From contig NZ_CP108568.1 of the NCBI RefSeq assembly GCF_036010485.1, positions 5,029,001-5,093,000 of the forward strand: a DNA stretch of 64,000 bases. The letters are read 5' to 3'. The first letter of the stretch is position 1. Each line of letters starts with the position of its first letter. Below the pieces are notes generated by a model, which saw nothing but the letters and a program-made list of their open reading frames with translations, did no database searches and was not told the DNA's origin. Of this stretch, positions 33,441-42,865 are shown one piece after another. The stretch is from Streptomyces sp. NBC_01198 (lineage in GTDB: Bacteria; Actinomycetota; Actinomycetes; Streptomycetales; Streptomycetaceae). Position numbers and translations under genes: made by a program.

Positions 33441-35297
33441 ATGGCAGTCCCGATAGTCCGACGCAGAACCGCGGCGTTCGCCGCAGGCCTGATGGTCGTC
33501 GCGTCAGGCGGTGTGGCCGCTGCGCTCAGCACCACGTCCGCCTCGGCGGCCACGGCCGGGTGCTCGGTCGCCTACAACGTGAGCCAGTGGGACACCGGCT
33601 TCACCACGCAGGTGACGATCACCAACACCGGCCCGGCGCTGACCAGCTGGAAGCTCGGCTGGAACTTCGCCGGCAACCAGCAGATCACCCAGTCGTGGAA
33701 CGCGACCGTCACCCAGTCGGGCAAGGCCGTCAGCGCGGCCAGCCTGTCCTACAACGGCGCGGTGGCGACCGGCGGGACGGCGACCTTCGGCTTCAACGGG
33801 TCGTACAGCGGCACCAACACCTCGCCGACGGCGTTCACCCTGAACGGTGTCGCATGCGGTGGCAGTGGCAGCACCGGCGGTACTACGACTGGTGGCAGCA
33901 CCACAGGTGGCACCACGACCGGCGGTACCACCACAGGTGGCACCACGACCGGCGGCAGCACCACTGGCGGTAGCACCACCGGCGGCAGCACGACCGGCGG
34001 CAGCACCACCGGCGGCTCGACGGGTGGCACCACCCCGCCGCCCGGCCAGCGGGTCGACAACCCGTATGTGGGCGCCAAGGGCTACGTCAACTCCGAGTGG
34101 TCCGCGCTGGCTGCCGGGGACGGCGGTTCCTCGATCGCCCACCAGTCGACCGCTGTGTGGCTCGACCGGATCGCCGCGATCAACGGTGTGAACGGCGGCA
34201 TGGGCCTCAAGGCCCACCTGGACGCCGCGGTGCAGCAGGCCGCCGGCCAGCCGCTGACCATCGAACTGGTCATCTACGACCTTCCGGGACGCGACTGCTC
34301 CGCCCTCGCCTCCAACGGTGAGCTGGGCCCGACGGACATCGGCCGTTACCAGACCGACTACATCGACCCGATCGCCGCGCTGGAGGGCAACTCGGCGTAC
34401 TCGGGGCTGCGCATCGTCAACATCGTCGAGCCCGACTCGCTGCCCAACCTGACCACCAACGCGGGTGGCACCGACGGTTCCACCGACGCGTGCGCGACGA
34501 TGAAGGCGAACGGCAACTACGAGAAGGGCGTCAGCTACGCGCTCTCGAAGCTGGGCGCGATCGGCAACACCTACAACTACATCGACGCCGGCCACCACGC
34601 CTGGCTCGGCTGGGACACCAACCTCGGCCCGGCCGCGCAGGAGTTCTACAAGGTCGCCACGACGAACGGCGCCAACGTCGGGGACGTCCAGGGCTTCATC
34701 GTCAACACCGCGAACTACGGTGCGACCGTCGAGCCCTACTTCAAGATCACGGACAACGTCAACGGCACCACCGTGCGGCAGTCCAAGTGGGTGGACTGGA
34801 ACTACTACGTGGACGAGCAGTCCTACGCCCAGGGCCTGCGGGACAAGCTGGTCTCGCTCGGCTTCAGTTCCAGCCTCGGCATGCTGATCGACACCTCCCG
34901 CAACGGCTGGGGCGGCACTGCCCGTCCCACCGGACCGGGTGCCACGACCAGCGTGGACACCTACGTGAACGGCGGCCGCATCGACCGTCGCATCCACGCG
35001 GGCAACTGGTGCAACCAGACGGGTGCGGGCATCGGCGCACGGCCGACCGCCGCTCCCGCGACGGGCATCGACGCCTACGTGTGGGTCAAGCCTCCGGGTG
35101 AGTCGGACGGTGCGAGCCAGGTCGTCAGCAACGACGAGGGCAAGGGCTTCGACCGGATGTGCGACCCGACCTACGGTGGCAACGCGCGCAACGGCAACAA
35201 CGCGACGGGCGCACTGTCCAACGCGCCGCTGGCGGGCCACTGGTTCTCGGCCCAGTTCCACCAGCTCATCGCCAACGCCTACCCGCCGCTTTCGTAG
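33441..35297 (+). CDS. Secreted GH6 cellulase with N-terminal CBM2
   Basis: A 618-residue secreted enzyme that hydrolyses beta-1,4-glucan by inversion, probably a cellobiohydrolase. A signal peptide (residues 1-37, cleaving after A-S-A) is followed by a CBM2 cellulose-binding module (about 40-138), a Gly/Thr/Ser linker of repeated T-T-G-G-S units (about 140-195), and a GH6 catalytic domain with signatures V-I-Y-D-L-P-G-R-D-C and N-I-V-E-P-D-S-L-P-N-L. A perfect CebR box overlaps the promoter. The linker DNA is a degenerate tandem repeat (33880-34030), prone to length change. Confidence 0.95.
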   Translation: MAVPIVRRRTAAFAAGLMVVASGGVAAALSTTSASAATAGCSVAYNVSQWDTGFTTQVTITNTGPALTSWKLGWNFAGNQQITQSWNATVTQSGKAVSAASLSYNGAVATGGTATFGFNGSYSGTNTSPTAFTLNGVACGGSGSTGGTTTGGSTTGGTTTGGTTTGGTTTGGSTTGGSTTGGSTTGGSTTGGSTGGTTPPPGQRVDNPYVGAKGYVNSEWSALAAGDGGSSIAHQSTAVWLDRIAAINGVNGGMGLKAHLDAAVQQAAGQPLTIELVIYDLPGRDCSALASNGELGPTDIGRYQTDYIDPIAALEGNSAYSGLRIVNIVEPDSLPNLTTNAGGTDGSTDACATMKANGNYEKGVSYALSKLGAIGNTYNYIDAGHHAWLGWDTNLGPAAQEFYKVATTNGANVGDVQGFIVNTANYGATVEPYFKITDNVNGTTVRQSKWVDWNYYVDEQSYAQGLRDKLVSLGFSSSLGMLIDTSRNGWGGTARPTGPGATTSVDTYVNGGRIDRRIHAGNWCNQTGAGIGARPTAAPATGIDAYVWVKPPGESDGASQVVSNDEGKGFDRMCDPTYGGNARNGNNATGALSNAPLAGHWFSAQFHQLIANAYPPLS

Positions 35298-35388
35298 TAC
35301 GCGAACAGCGGATCCCCCCACCGGGCCCGCACGGGGCCGCACCGGGTCAGCCGACCCGGACCGCGGTCCCGTCGCGGGCCCGCCGCAT

Positions 35389-35422
35389 GCCCGCACCCGG
35401 CCGCGGCAGGCCGGGTGCGGGC
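35389..35422 (+). terminator. Terminator after the GH6 cellulase
   Basis: A perfect 14-bp stem: GCCCGCACCCGGCC (35389-35402) pairs with 35409-35422 over a 6-nt loop, about 90 bp past the cellulase stop. Confidence 0.75.
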
Positions 35423-35528
35423 ACGTTCACGCGGCGGGACCACGGGCCGGTGCCCGGCTGTCACACCCCTCGTGCACCATGGAGGTGGAAGGGTCGAGAC
35501 GGTCGGGACCAAGGAGGGGGGCGGATTC

Positions 35529-36704
35529 ATGGACGTCACCGAGGTGCACGGGTCGGTGGAGCCGGGGTACGAGCCGGTCCGCACCGCCTTCGCGGGCAAT
35601 TTCACCCGGCGCGGGGACCGGGGCGCGGCAGTCGCGGTCTACCGCGAGGGGCGGAAGGTCGTCGACCTGTGGGGCGGCACCGCGGCGCCCGACGGGGGCG
35701 GCCCGTGGCGGGAGGACACCGCGCAGACCGTTCGGTCCGCGACCAAGGGCGTCGCGTCGGCCTGCCTGCTGCTGCTCCACCAGCGCGGGCAGCTGGATCT
35801 CGACGCGCCGGTCGGGGCGTACTGGCCGGAGTTCAAGGCGCACGGCAAGGACCGGGTGACGGTACGGGAGGTGCTCGCGCACCGGGTCGGGGTGCCCGCG
35901 CTCGACGTGCCGCTCACCCCCGAGCAGGCGCTCGACGGGGTCTCGGGGCCGCGCGCGGTGGCCGCGCAGCGGCCGCTCTTCACGCCGGGCGCGGCACACG
36001 GCTATCACGCGCAGACCTTCAGCTGGCTGGCCGGTGAGCTGGTGCAACGCGCTTCCGGGCGGTCGATCGGTCGCTTCGTGGCCGAGGAGATCACCCGGCT
36101 GCTCGGCCTCGACCTGTGGATAGGCCTGCCCGCCGACCGGGTGGGACAGGTCGGCAGGATCGCCGACATCGAGGTGCCCCCACCCGCGGTCTCCGGCGGG
36201 CTGCGCACCCGGGCGAAGCAGTCGGTCCACGACGCCTACGCCGATCCGGACTCGCTCACTCGGCGGGCGTTCGCCGCGATCACCCCGCTGCCCGACGAGA
36301 ACGACCCGGCGTATCGGGCGGGGGAGCTGGCGGCGTCCGGCGGCATCGCCACCGCCCGGTCGCTCGCGCGCTTCTACGCGGCGCTGGTCGGCGAGGTGCA
36401 GGACGGCCCGCGGCTGTTCGCACCCGCGACGCTGACCGCCGCCAGGACGCCGGAGTCGGACGGCCCCGACCAGGTGCTGGTGGTCAACACGCTCTTCGGG
36501 CTCGGCTACATGCTGCACGGCCCGGCCTCGCCGCTGCTGGCCCCCGGATCCTTCGGGCACCCGGGTCGCGGCGGCAGCCTGGCCTTCGCCGATCCGGGTA
36601 CGGGTATCGGGTTCGGCTACGTCACCAACGGGATGCAGCGCAACGTCACCGCGGACCCGCGCGCCCAGGCCCTGGTCAGGGCGCTCAAGGAGTGCATACG
36701 CTGA
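35529..36704 (+). CDS. Serine hydrolase, beta-lactamase/EstB type
   Basis: 391 residues with the class C beta-lactamase fold: nucleophile motif S-A-T-K near residue 74, a Tyr motif at G-Y-H-A-Q, and G-H-P-G-R-G-G near the C-terminus in place of the KTG box. No signal peptide is seen, so it is probably a cytosolic carboxylesterase rather than a beta-lactamase. ATG 35529 is preceded by AAGGAGG. Its stop is four bases from the SDR start, suggesting a two-gene operon. Confidence 0.9.
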   Translation: MDVTEVHGSVEPGYEPVRTAFAGNFTRRGDRGAAVAVYREGRKVVDLWGGTAAPDGGGPWREDTAQTVRSATKGVASACLLLLHQRGQLDLDAPVGAYWPEFKAHGKDRVTVREVLAHRVGVPALDVPLTPEQALDGVSGPRAVAAQRPLFTPGAAHGYHAQTFSWLAGELVQRASGRSIGRFVAEEITRLLGLDLWIGLPADRVGQVGRIADIEVPPPAVSGGLRTRAKQSVHDAYADPDSLTRRAFAAITPLPDENDPAYRAGELAASGGIATARSLARFYAALVGEVQDGPRLFAPATLTAARTPESDGPDQVLVVNTLFGLGYMLHGPASPLLAPGSFGHPGRGGSLAFADPGTGIGFGYVTNGMQRNVTADPRAQALVRALKECIR

Positions 36705-36708
36705 CCGG

Positions 36709-37503
36709 ATGCGAGGACGTTTCGAGGACTTCGGTGTGATCGTCACGGGCGGCGCACGCGGTATCGGCGAGGCGACGGCCCGGCGGTTCGCCGCCGAGGG
36801 TGCCGCAGTGCTGATCGCCGACATCGACGAGCAGGGGGGCGCGCGGACCGCCGCCTCGATCCGTGCGGCGGGCGGCCGGGCCGAGTCGTGCGGGTGCGAC
36901 GTCGCCGACCGCAAGTCGGTGGACGCGGCCGTGGCGCAGGCGGTGGACGCCTTCGGGACGCTCGACGTGCTGGTCAACAACGCCTACCGGTGCGGCGAGC
37001 ACCGGCCCGACTTCACCGACGAGGACGACGACGAGTGGCGGCTCGACCTCGACGTCACCCTGGTCGGCGCGATGCGCTGCACCAGGGCCGCGCTGCCGCA
37101 CCTGGCCGCCGCGCCCGGCCGGCGGGGCGCGGTGGTCAACATCGGCTCGGTCAACGGCATCTCCTACTTCGGCAACCACTCCTACAGCGCGGCCAAAGCG
37201 GGCCTGATGTCGCTGACGCGCACGCTGGCGGTGCACGCCGCTCCCAGCGGTGTGCGGGTCAACCTGGTGGCCCCCGGGACCATCCGGACGCCGGCCTGGG
37301 AGGGCAAGGAGTCCGTGCTGGCCGCAGCCGCGCCGCTCTATCCGCTCGGCCGGATCGGTGAGCCCGCCGACATCGCCGGCGCCGTCACCTTCCTCGCGTC
37401 GCCCGACGCGGCCTGGACCACCGGCGTGACGCTCCCGGTGGACGGCGGCATCCTGCTCAGCAACCCCGGCTTCGCGGACGCGGTCGAGGCGGCCGTCGAG
37501 TAG
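36709..37503 (+). CDS. Short-chain dehydrogenase/reductase
   Basis: A 264-residue classical SDR: T-G-G-A-R-G-I-G near residue 13, N-N-A-Y near 88, catalytic Ser in N-I-G-S-V and Y-S-A-A-K near 158, and the C-terminal P-V-D-G-G. It uses NAD(P)H on an unknown alcohol or ketone. Coupling with the upstream serine hydrolase suggests an ester hydrolysis/oxidation pair. Confidence 0.9.
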   Translation: MRGRFEDFGVIVTGGARGIGEATARRFAAEGAAVLIADIDEQGGARTAASIRAAGGRAESCGCDVADRKSVDAAVAQAVDAFGTLDVLVNNAYRCGEHRPDFTDEDDDEWRLDLDVTLVGAMRCTRAALPHLAAAPGRRGAVVNIGSVNGISYFGNHSYSAAKAGLMSLTRTLAVHAAPSGVRVNLVAPGTIRTPAWEGKESVLAAAAPLYPLGRIGEPADIAGAVTFLASPDAAWTTGVTLPVDGGILLSNPGFADAVEAAVE

Positions 37504-38556
37504 CCCGCCGGCCGTGGGCCGCTGCCCGCCCTGCCGTCTCGCCGACCTCCCCGGCAGGGGCGCGAGCGCGATCACCGGCCCCGAGTCGCGGAGCACAGCG
37601 ACCGGCCGTCCGCCGGTGGCGGGAGGCTCACCCGGCGAACGGCCGATCGGCTCTGCGGACCTCACGGAGACCCAGCCGGCTCTTTTCCTGCGCGCCGGTG
37701 AGGAATCGGCACCGTCCTCGCCCGCCTTTCCCCGTCAACCGGTGAGAGGCGAAATGCATTGTTCGTGAAAGGACGGGCCGCCGAACCCGCACCGCGGAGA
37801 GGGCATCGGACATCGACAGCGTCGATGGCTTCTGCCTGCTCATCCGGGGCGCCGGATGCCTGGTCGAGGCATCGGCGACGCATTCGCCGGCAGTCAGCGG
37901 AGTTGCTGCTTCCGCTTTCCGGTGGCGCACTGGATCTCTATGACCTGGGTCAGAGGTTCTCTCCGGCCAGCTGTCGCGGCAATCGTAGCGACGCACCCGA
38001 GGAGGATCAACGGTTCATCGGCGGCCGATTCCGCTGTGGGTGTAAATTCTTGTGGTCGATCGAGCACGTGGGATATGAAATTTGAGGTTCGTATCAACTT
38101 CCCTGACCGCCCGCCGGACCCCGCGCCGGGTGCCGGAGCGGCCGCGGTGGGGAGGGGCCCGCGGTTCCGGCCGGCCCGCCGCGCAGGCCGTGAACGGCAC
38201 GGGAAAGAGTGCGAATGAGCCCAAAAGCGGCGGGCGGCGGGGAGAAGTCCAGCGGAATCCGCCCGTCGCGCGCCCGGCGCCGTGCGGGAATTGCGCCCCC
38301 GGCGATCGCGCGGACCTGCGAGGAGTCCCCGTACGGGGGCGCGGAGCGCCTGACGAGACGTCACAACTCCTCCACCAGAGTGCTCTTGTCCCTCCGTCGG
38401 ATGGCTAGGATGATCAGGCAATCCCTTCCCACGGCGGGCGCGCGCGTCGGGTTTTGACCACGCCGACCGTTGTGCGCATTCCGGTGCGTCCCGTACGTGC
38501 CGGGATCCGATGGGCTGCCCCGGTCTGATCGGCCTCCCCGAGTTCCTGAGGATCTG
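37504..38556. other. 1.05-kb intergenic region before the conservon
   Basis: No reading frame here has convincing codon usage, a good Shine-Dalgarno and a recognisable product. A weak hairpin (CCCTGCCG 37529-37536 with CGGCAGGG 37552-37559) may end the SDR gene. The middle (37730-38090) is less GC-rich. A candidate promoter, TTGTGG (38050-38055) and TATGAA (38074-38079) with an 18-bp spacer, points right; a TAGGAT hexamer lies at 38406-38411. The region may hold the conservon leader and decayed genes. Confidence 0.4.
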
Positions 38557-39987
38557 ATGACAAGTCACATATCGGGTGTGGTGTTCTGGCCTGTCGCCGT
38601 CGTCGCGCTCGCGGCCCTCGTCCTGTGGGTCCGGCAGGCGGTCGTGTCGGCCCGCCTCCGCAAACAGCTCGCCGCCACCCAGCGCCAGCTGCACGACCGC
38701 GAGGCGGACGTGCGGGCCCGCGAGGCGGAGATCGCGCACCTGGTCGACGTCCGGCTGCCCGCCGTGGAGCTGGGCGGCCGGCGGCCGCAGCAGGGGCTGC
38801 GCGATCCGCGGCTCGCCGGGTCCGCCTTCGCGGACCGGATGGACCAGGTCGTGCACCGCTTCGTCGGCACCGTCGAGAAGGCAAGAGTGCGGGCCGACCA
38901 GTCGGCCAAGGCCACCCTGAAAGCGGCGATGCGCTCGGTCCAGGCGCTGGCGAACGAGCAGCAGCTGTCCATCTCCGACATGCAGGACCGGCACGACAAC
39001 GCCAACGTCCTGCAGGACCTGATGGAGATCGACCACGCCAACTCGCAGTTCGGCCGCCGCGCGCAGGCCATCGCGGTGCTCTGCGGCTCCTGGCCAGGCC
39101 GGCAGCGCGCGGCCTCGCCGCTGATCGACGTGCTGCGCGGCGCCAAGTCCCGTATCCGCGACTACCAGCGGGTCGAGATCGGCACCGGCCCTGACATCGA
39201 CGTGATCAGCCGGGCGGTGGAACCGGTGGTGCTCGCGGTCGCCGAACTGCTCGACAACGCCACCCGGCACTCGCAGCCGAACACCTCGGTCGAGGTCAGC
39301 CTGCGTCCCGCGCACAACGGCACCACGATCGTCATCGACGACGCGGGTGTCGGCATGGACGAGCTGGAGGTCTCGGTCGCCGTCGAGCGGCTGGAGGGCG
39401 GCGAGAACCTGGACATCAACCGGCTCGGCGACCCGCCGCAGTTCGGCTTCGCGGTGATCGGCGTGCTGGCCGCCCGCTACGGCTTCTCGGTGTCCGTGGA
39501 CACCAGGTCGCCCTACGGCGGCGTCCGGGCGGTGCTGTTCCTGCCCAAGGCGCTGCTGACCACCGCGGGTACGGCCGCGGCCCCGGTGGTCGCCCGCGCC
39601 GCCGCGCACTCCCGCGCCGTGGCACCCGGCGAGCTGCCGGTGCGCTCGTCGGCGGCCGCGCGCAACGCGTCGGCCGAGCCGGCTCCCGGCGCCGGCCGGC
39701 ACGCAGCGGCGACCGTACCGGCGCCGGGGTACACCCCCGGCGACGACGTACCGGCGACCCCCATCACCGGCGCCACCGCCGGCGGCCTGCCCAAGCGCCG
39801 CAGGCGCGAGGTCAGCGGCGAGCAGCTCGCGGCCCGGCACGCACGCACCGCGGAACCGGCTGCCGACGAGGACACCGGGCCGGTGCGTACCCCGTACGAG
39901 ACGGCATCCCGAATGGGTGCATTCGCCCGTGGCACACGCTCCGGGCGCGCGGAATCCACCGATGACGAAGGGACGACTCAGGAATGA
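38557..39987 (+). CDS. cvnA: Conservon sensor-kinase-like protein CvnA
   Basis: A 476-residue membrane-anchored protein. One N-terminal helix (about 6-28) leads to a long charged coiled coil (30-130), a helical dimer region, and a GHKL ATPase domain with N-box E-L-L-D-N-A-T-R-H-S near residue 230 and D-D-A-G-V-G-M-D near 265. No canonical phospho-acceptor His box is obvious, as usual for CvnA. The last 130 residues are disordered. CvnA scaffolds CvnB-D at the membrane like a receptor with a G protein. GAGGA lies six bases before the ATG at 38557, and the stop overlaps cvnB. Confidence 0.9.
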   Translation: MTSHISGVVFWPVAVVALAALVLWVRQAVVSARLRKQLAATQRQLHDREADVRAREAEIAHLVDVRLPAVELGGRRPQQGLRDPRLAGSAFADRMDQVVHRFVGTVEKARVRADQSAKATLKAAMRSVQALANEQQLSISDMQDRHDNANVLQDLMEIDHANSQFGRRAQAIAVLCGSWPGRQRAASPLIDVLRGAKSRIRDYQRVEIGTGPDIDVISRAVEPVVLAVAELLDNATRHSQPNTSVEVSLRPAHNGTTIVIDDAGVGMDELEVSVAVERLEGGENLDINRLGDPPQFGFAVIGVLAARYGFSVSVDTRSPYGGVRAVLFLPKALLTTAGTAAAPVVARAAAHSRAVAPGELPVRSSAAARNASAEPAPGAGRHAAATVPAPGYTPGDDVPATPITGATAGGLPKRRRREVSGEQLAARHARTAEPAADEDTGPVRTPYETASRMGAFARGTRSGRAESTDDEGTTQE

Positions 39988-40418
39988 ACGACCATATGGC
40001 CAACGAGCTGGGCTGGATGCTCGACGAGGTCCTGAAGGTCCCGGAGGCGCGGCACGCGATCCTGCTGTCCGCGGACGGGATGCTCAGGGCGCACTCGAAG
40101 GGCATCGGGCGCGACGAGGCGGAACGCCAGGCCGCCGCGCTGTCCGGGCTGCAGTCCATCAGCCGCAGCACCGCGGAGTTCTGCGGCAAGGACGGCTCGC
40201 CCTGGCAGCAGACCCTGGTCGAGTTCGCGGGGGGCTACGTCTTCCTGGTCGCGGCGGGCGCGGGCGCGTATCTGGCGGTCTCCTCCACGCAGAACGTGGA
40301 CATGGAGATGGTCACCTACCGCATGCAGAAGCTGGTCGACCGCCTCGGCAAGGAGCTGACCAGCCCGCCCCGCCAGGACGCGGCGACCACCCGGCCGGGC
40401 ACCACCGTCACGTCATGA
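39984..40418 (+). CDS. cvnB: Roadblock/LC7 protein CvnB
   Basis: 144 residues of the MglB-like roadblock fold (L-G-W-M-L-D-E-V-L-K at the start, A-I-L-L-S-A-D-G-M, then L-V-A-A-G-A-G-A-Y-L-A-V). Roadblock proteins regulate small GTPases, here probably CvnD. It overlaps cvnA and cvnC by 4 bp each. Confidence 0.92.
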   Translation: MNDHMANELGWMLDEVLKVPEARHAILLSADGMLRAHSKGIGRDEAERQAAALSGLQSISRSTAEFCGKDGSPWQQTLVEFAGGYVFLVAAGAGAYLAVSSTQNVDMEMVTYRMQKLVDRLGKELTSPPRQDAATTRPGTTVTS

Positions 40419-40774
40419 CCCCGCCGCGCAGGCGAGAGCAGGGACTCGTGCGGGCCTACGTCGTCACCGACGGGCGGGCCCACCCGACGCGCAACACCCT
40501 GGACATCGTCACGCTGGTGAACGCCGTGACCAGCCGCCCGCTGGCCGGGCTCACGCCGGAGCGGCGCGCGGTGATGGAGCTGTGCCGGGGCGGAGCCCTG
40601 TCCGTCGCCGAGGTCGCGGGATACCTCTCCCTGCCGCTCAGCGTCACCAAAGTGCTGATCAGCGACCTCATCGACAGCGGCCACATCATCGCGCGGGCCG
40701 CCATACCCAAGGCGCAACTCCCCGACGTCCAGCTCCTGCAGGAGGTGCTCAATGGGCTCCGCGCCCGCCTCTGA
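40415..40774 (+). CDS. cvnC: DUF742 protein CvnC
   Basis: 119 residues: R-A-Y-V-V-T-D-G-R-A near the N-terminus and a winged-helix-like segment with LSVAEVAGYLSLPLSVTKVL, the DUF742 core. CvnC is thought to bridge the membrane kinase and the GTPase. The ATG at 40415 overlaps the cvnB stop; the 3' end overlaps cvnD by 23 bp. Confidence 0.92.
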   Translation: MTPPRRREQGLVRAYVVTDGRAHPTRNTLDIVTLVNAVTSRPLAGLTPERRAVMELCRGGALSVAEVAGYLSLPLSVTKVLISDLIDSGHIIARAAIPKAQLPDVQLLQEVLNGLRARL

Positions 40775-41384
40775 CCGCGCCACCGTCCCCCCGGGCGGCG
40801 CGCCCTCGTACGTGGCCGACTCGGTCAGGACCGCGGCCAAGATCCTCGTCGTGGGGCACTTCGCGGTCGGCAAGACCACCTTCGTCGGGACCCTCTCGGA
40901 GATCACGCCGCTGCGGACCGAGGAGCCGTTGTCCCAGGCCGGCGCGCAGGTCGACGACCTGGCCGGGGTGCCCGAGAAGACCGCCACCACCGTCGCCATG
41001 GACTTCGGGCGGCTCACCCTCAGCGACAGCCTGGTGCTCTACCTCTTCGGGGCGCCGGGCCAGAAGCGCTTCACGCGGCTGTGGACGGACATGCTCCAGG
41101 GCGCGCTCGGCGCCCTGGTGCTCGCCGACACCCGGCGGCTCGACCAGTCCTTCGACGTGATGGGGCTGCTCGAGGAGCACGGCATGCCGTACGCGGTCGC
41201 CGTCAACCAGTTCGACGGGGCGCCGCACTTCCCCGAGGAGGAGGTGCGCGAGGCGCTCGACCTGCTACCCGACACCCCGCTGATCGGCTGCGACGCCCGC
41301 GACGCCGCCTCCTCCACCAAGGCGCTGATCGCCCTGGTGGAACACCTGCAGACCCGCCCCGTCCCCGCCGACCAGGAGTCCTGA
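40752..41384 (+). CDS. cvnD: Small GTP-binding protein CvnD
   Basis: A 210-residue Ras-like GTPase: P-loop G-H-F-A-V-G-K-T (35-42), Walker B L-Y-L-F-G-A-P-G-Q near 96-104, and a base-recognition segment A-V-N-Q-F-D-G where N-K-x-D is replaced by N-Q-F-D, as in the MglA-related CvnD family. It acts with CvnB at the membrane complex. It is followed by P450 genes, the usual conservon layout. Confidence 0.92.
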   Translation: MGSAPASDRATVPPGGAPSYVADSVRTAAKILVVGHFAVGKTTFVGTLSEITPLRTEEPLSQAGAQVDDLAGVPEKTATTVAMDFGRLTLSDSLVLYLFGAPGQKRFTRLWTDMLQGALGALVLADTRRLDQSFDVMGLLEEHGMPYAVAVNQFDGAPHFPEEEVREALDLLPDTPLIGCDARDAASSTKALIALVEHLQTRPVPADQES

Positions 41385-41389
41385 ACCGG

Positions 41390-42865
41390 ATGACGTCCCC
41401 GATCGCGCCAGAGCCCGCATCAGCCCCGGACCCCGCGGCCTTCCCCGCACCGCCGCCCGGCTGCCCCGCGCACGCCGGCAGCGGCGCCCTGCGCCTCTAC
41501 GGGCCGGAGCACGCCGCCGACCCGCAGGCGACCTTCGCGGCGCTGCGCAAGCAGGGCAGCGTCGCCCCGGTGGAGATCGCGCCGGGCGTCGACGCCGACC
41601 TCGTGCTGGGCTACCAGAGCGCGCTCGAAGTGCTGCGCAGCCCCGAGCGCTTCTCCAAGGACCCGCGCAACTGGCGGGCGCTTGAGGACGGTTCCGTACC
41701 GGCCGACAGCCCGGTGGTGCCGATGATGGGGTACCGGCCCAACGCCCTGTGGTCCGACGGCGAGGCGCACGCCCGCTACCGCGGGGCGATCACCGACAGC
41801 CTCGGCCAGGTCGACCCCAACGCGCTGCGCGGCTACGTCGAGGACAGCGCCGACATCCTCATCGACCGGATCGGCGCCCGCGGCAACGCCGACCTGCTCG
41901 GCGAGTACGGGGCGCTGCTGCCGCTGCTGGTCTTCAACCGGCTGTTCGGCTGCCCCGCCGACATCGGCGACAAGCTGGTCGTCGGCATGTCCGGCATCTT
42001 CGACGCCGACGCGGACTCGGAGAAGGCCAACCAGCTCCTCACCGAGGGCATGCTCGAACTCGTCGCGCTCAAGCGCCGCCAGCCCGGCGCCGACGTCACG
42101 TCCTGGATGATGGCCCACCCGGCCGGGCTGAGCGACGAGGAGATGCTGCACCAGCTCGTCCTGCTGGTGGGCGCGGGCACCGAGCCCGAGCAGAACCTGA
42201 TCTGCAACGCGCTGCTCCTGCTGCTGTCCGACGACCGCTTCGCCGGCGACCTGGCCGGCGGCAGCATGCCGGTCGACGAGGCCCTCGACGAGGTGCTGTG
42301 GGGCGACCCGCCGCTGGCGAACTACGCGGTGCACTACGCCATCCAGGACACCGAGGTCGACGGCGTCGAGCTGGTCGCGGGACGCCCGATCCTGGTCAGC
42401 TTCACCGCCGCCAACACCGATCCGGCACTCAGCGGGGAGCGCCGCGGCGGCAACCGGGCCCACCTGTCGTGGAGCGCGGGCCCGCACACCTGCCCCGCCA
42501 AGAGCCCGGCCCGGCTGATCGCGGCGGTCGCGGTGGAGAAGCTGCTCGACCGGCTGCCGGATATCGAACTCGACTGCGAGGTGGGACAGTTGGAGTGGCG
42601 GCAGGGTCCCTTCCACCGGGCTCTGGTCGCTCTGCCTGTCGTTTTCCCGCCGATCACCATCTCCGCGCCGGCCGCCGCGGAAGAGACCTCAGGAGCCCCC
42701 GCATGGACTACCCAGCCCGCCCCGCCGACGCCGAGCGCGACGCCGCAGCCCCCCTCGTCATCGACCCGGCAGGTCGGGACATACACGGTGAGGGAGCCCG
42801 CATCCGCGAACGCGGCCCCGCGACGCTGGTGGAGCTTCCTGGTGGGGTCCAGGCGTGGGCGGTAA
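41390..42865 (+). CDS. cvnE: Cytochrome P450, CYP157-like, lacking ExxR
   Basis: A 491-residue P450. The heme Cys sits in S-W-S-A-G-P-H-T-C-P-A-K. The K-helix, where E-x-x-R should be, reads L-D-E-V-L-W-G-D-P-P, so the Arg is Trp; the I-helix has G-A-G-T-E-P instead of A-G-x-E-T-T. Loss of the ExxR Arg in a conservon P450 is the hallmark of CYP157. The last 70 residues are a Pro/Ser/Thr-rich tail ending in basic residues, and its DNA overlaps the next gene by 163 bp; an ancestral frameshift may have removed an earlier stop. The ATG at 41390 lies 5 bp after cvnD. Confidence 0.88.
   Translation: MTSPIAPEPASAPDPAAFPAPPPGCPAHAGSGALRLYGPEHAADPQATFAALRKQGSVAPVEIAPGVDADLVLGYQSALEVLRSPERFSKDPRNWRALEDGSVPADSPVVPMMGYRPNALWSDGEAHARYRGAITDSLGQVDPNALRGYVEDSADILIDRIGARGNADLLGEYGALLPLLVFNRLFGCPADIGDKLVVGMSGIFDADADSEKANQLLTEGMLELVALKRRQPGADVTSWMMAHPAGLSDEEMLHQLVLLVGAGTEPEQNLICNALLLLLSDDRFAGDLAGGSMPVDEALDEVLWGDPPLANYAVHYAIQDTEVDGVELVAGRPILVSFTAANTDPALSGERRGGNRAHLSWSAGPHTCPAKSPARLIAAVAVEKLLDRLPDIELDCEVGQLEWRQGPFHRALVALPVVFPPITISAPAAAEETSGAPAWTTQPAPPTPSATPQPPSSSTRQVGTYTVREPASANAAPRRWWSFLVGSRRGR

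Noticed and set aside
33880-34030. Tandem repeat, briefly considered as a CRISPR or minisatellite
   Set aside because: It is in frame and codes the Thr/Gly/Ser linker of the cellulase; there are no unique spacers.
38215-38457. 80-codon frame before the conservon with a weak GAAAGAG motif
   Set aside because: Codon usage lacks the strong third-position GC of real genes here and no family is recognisable.
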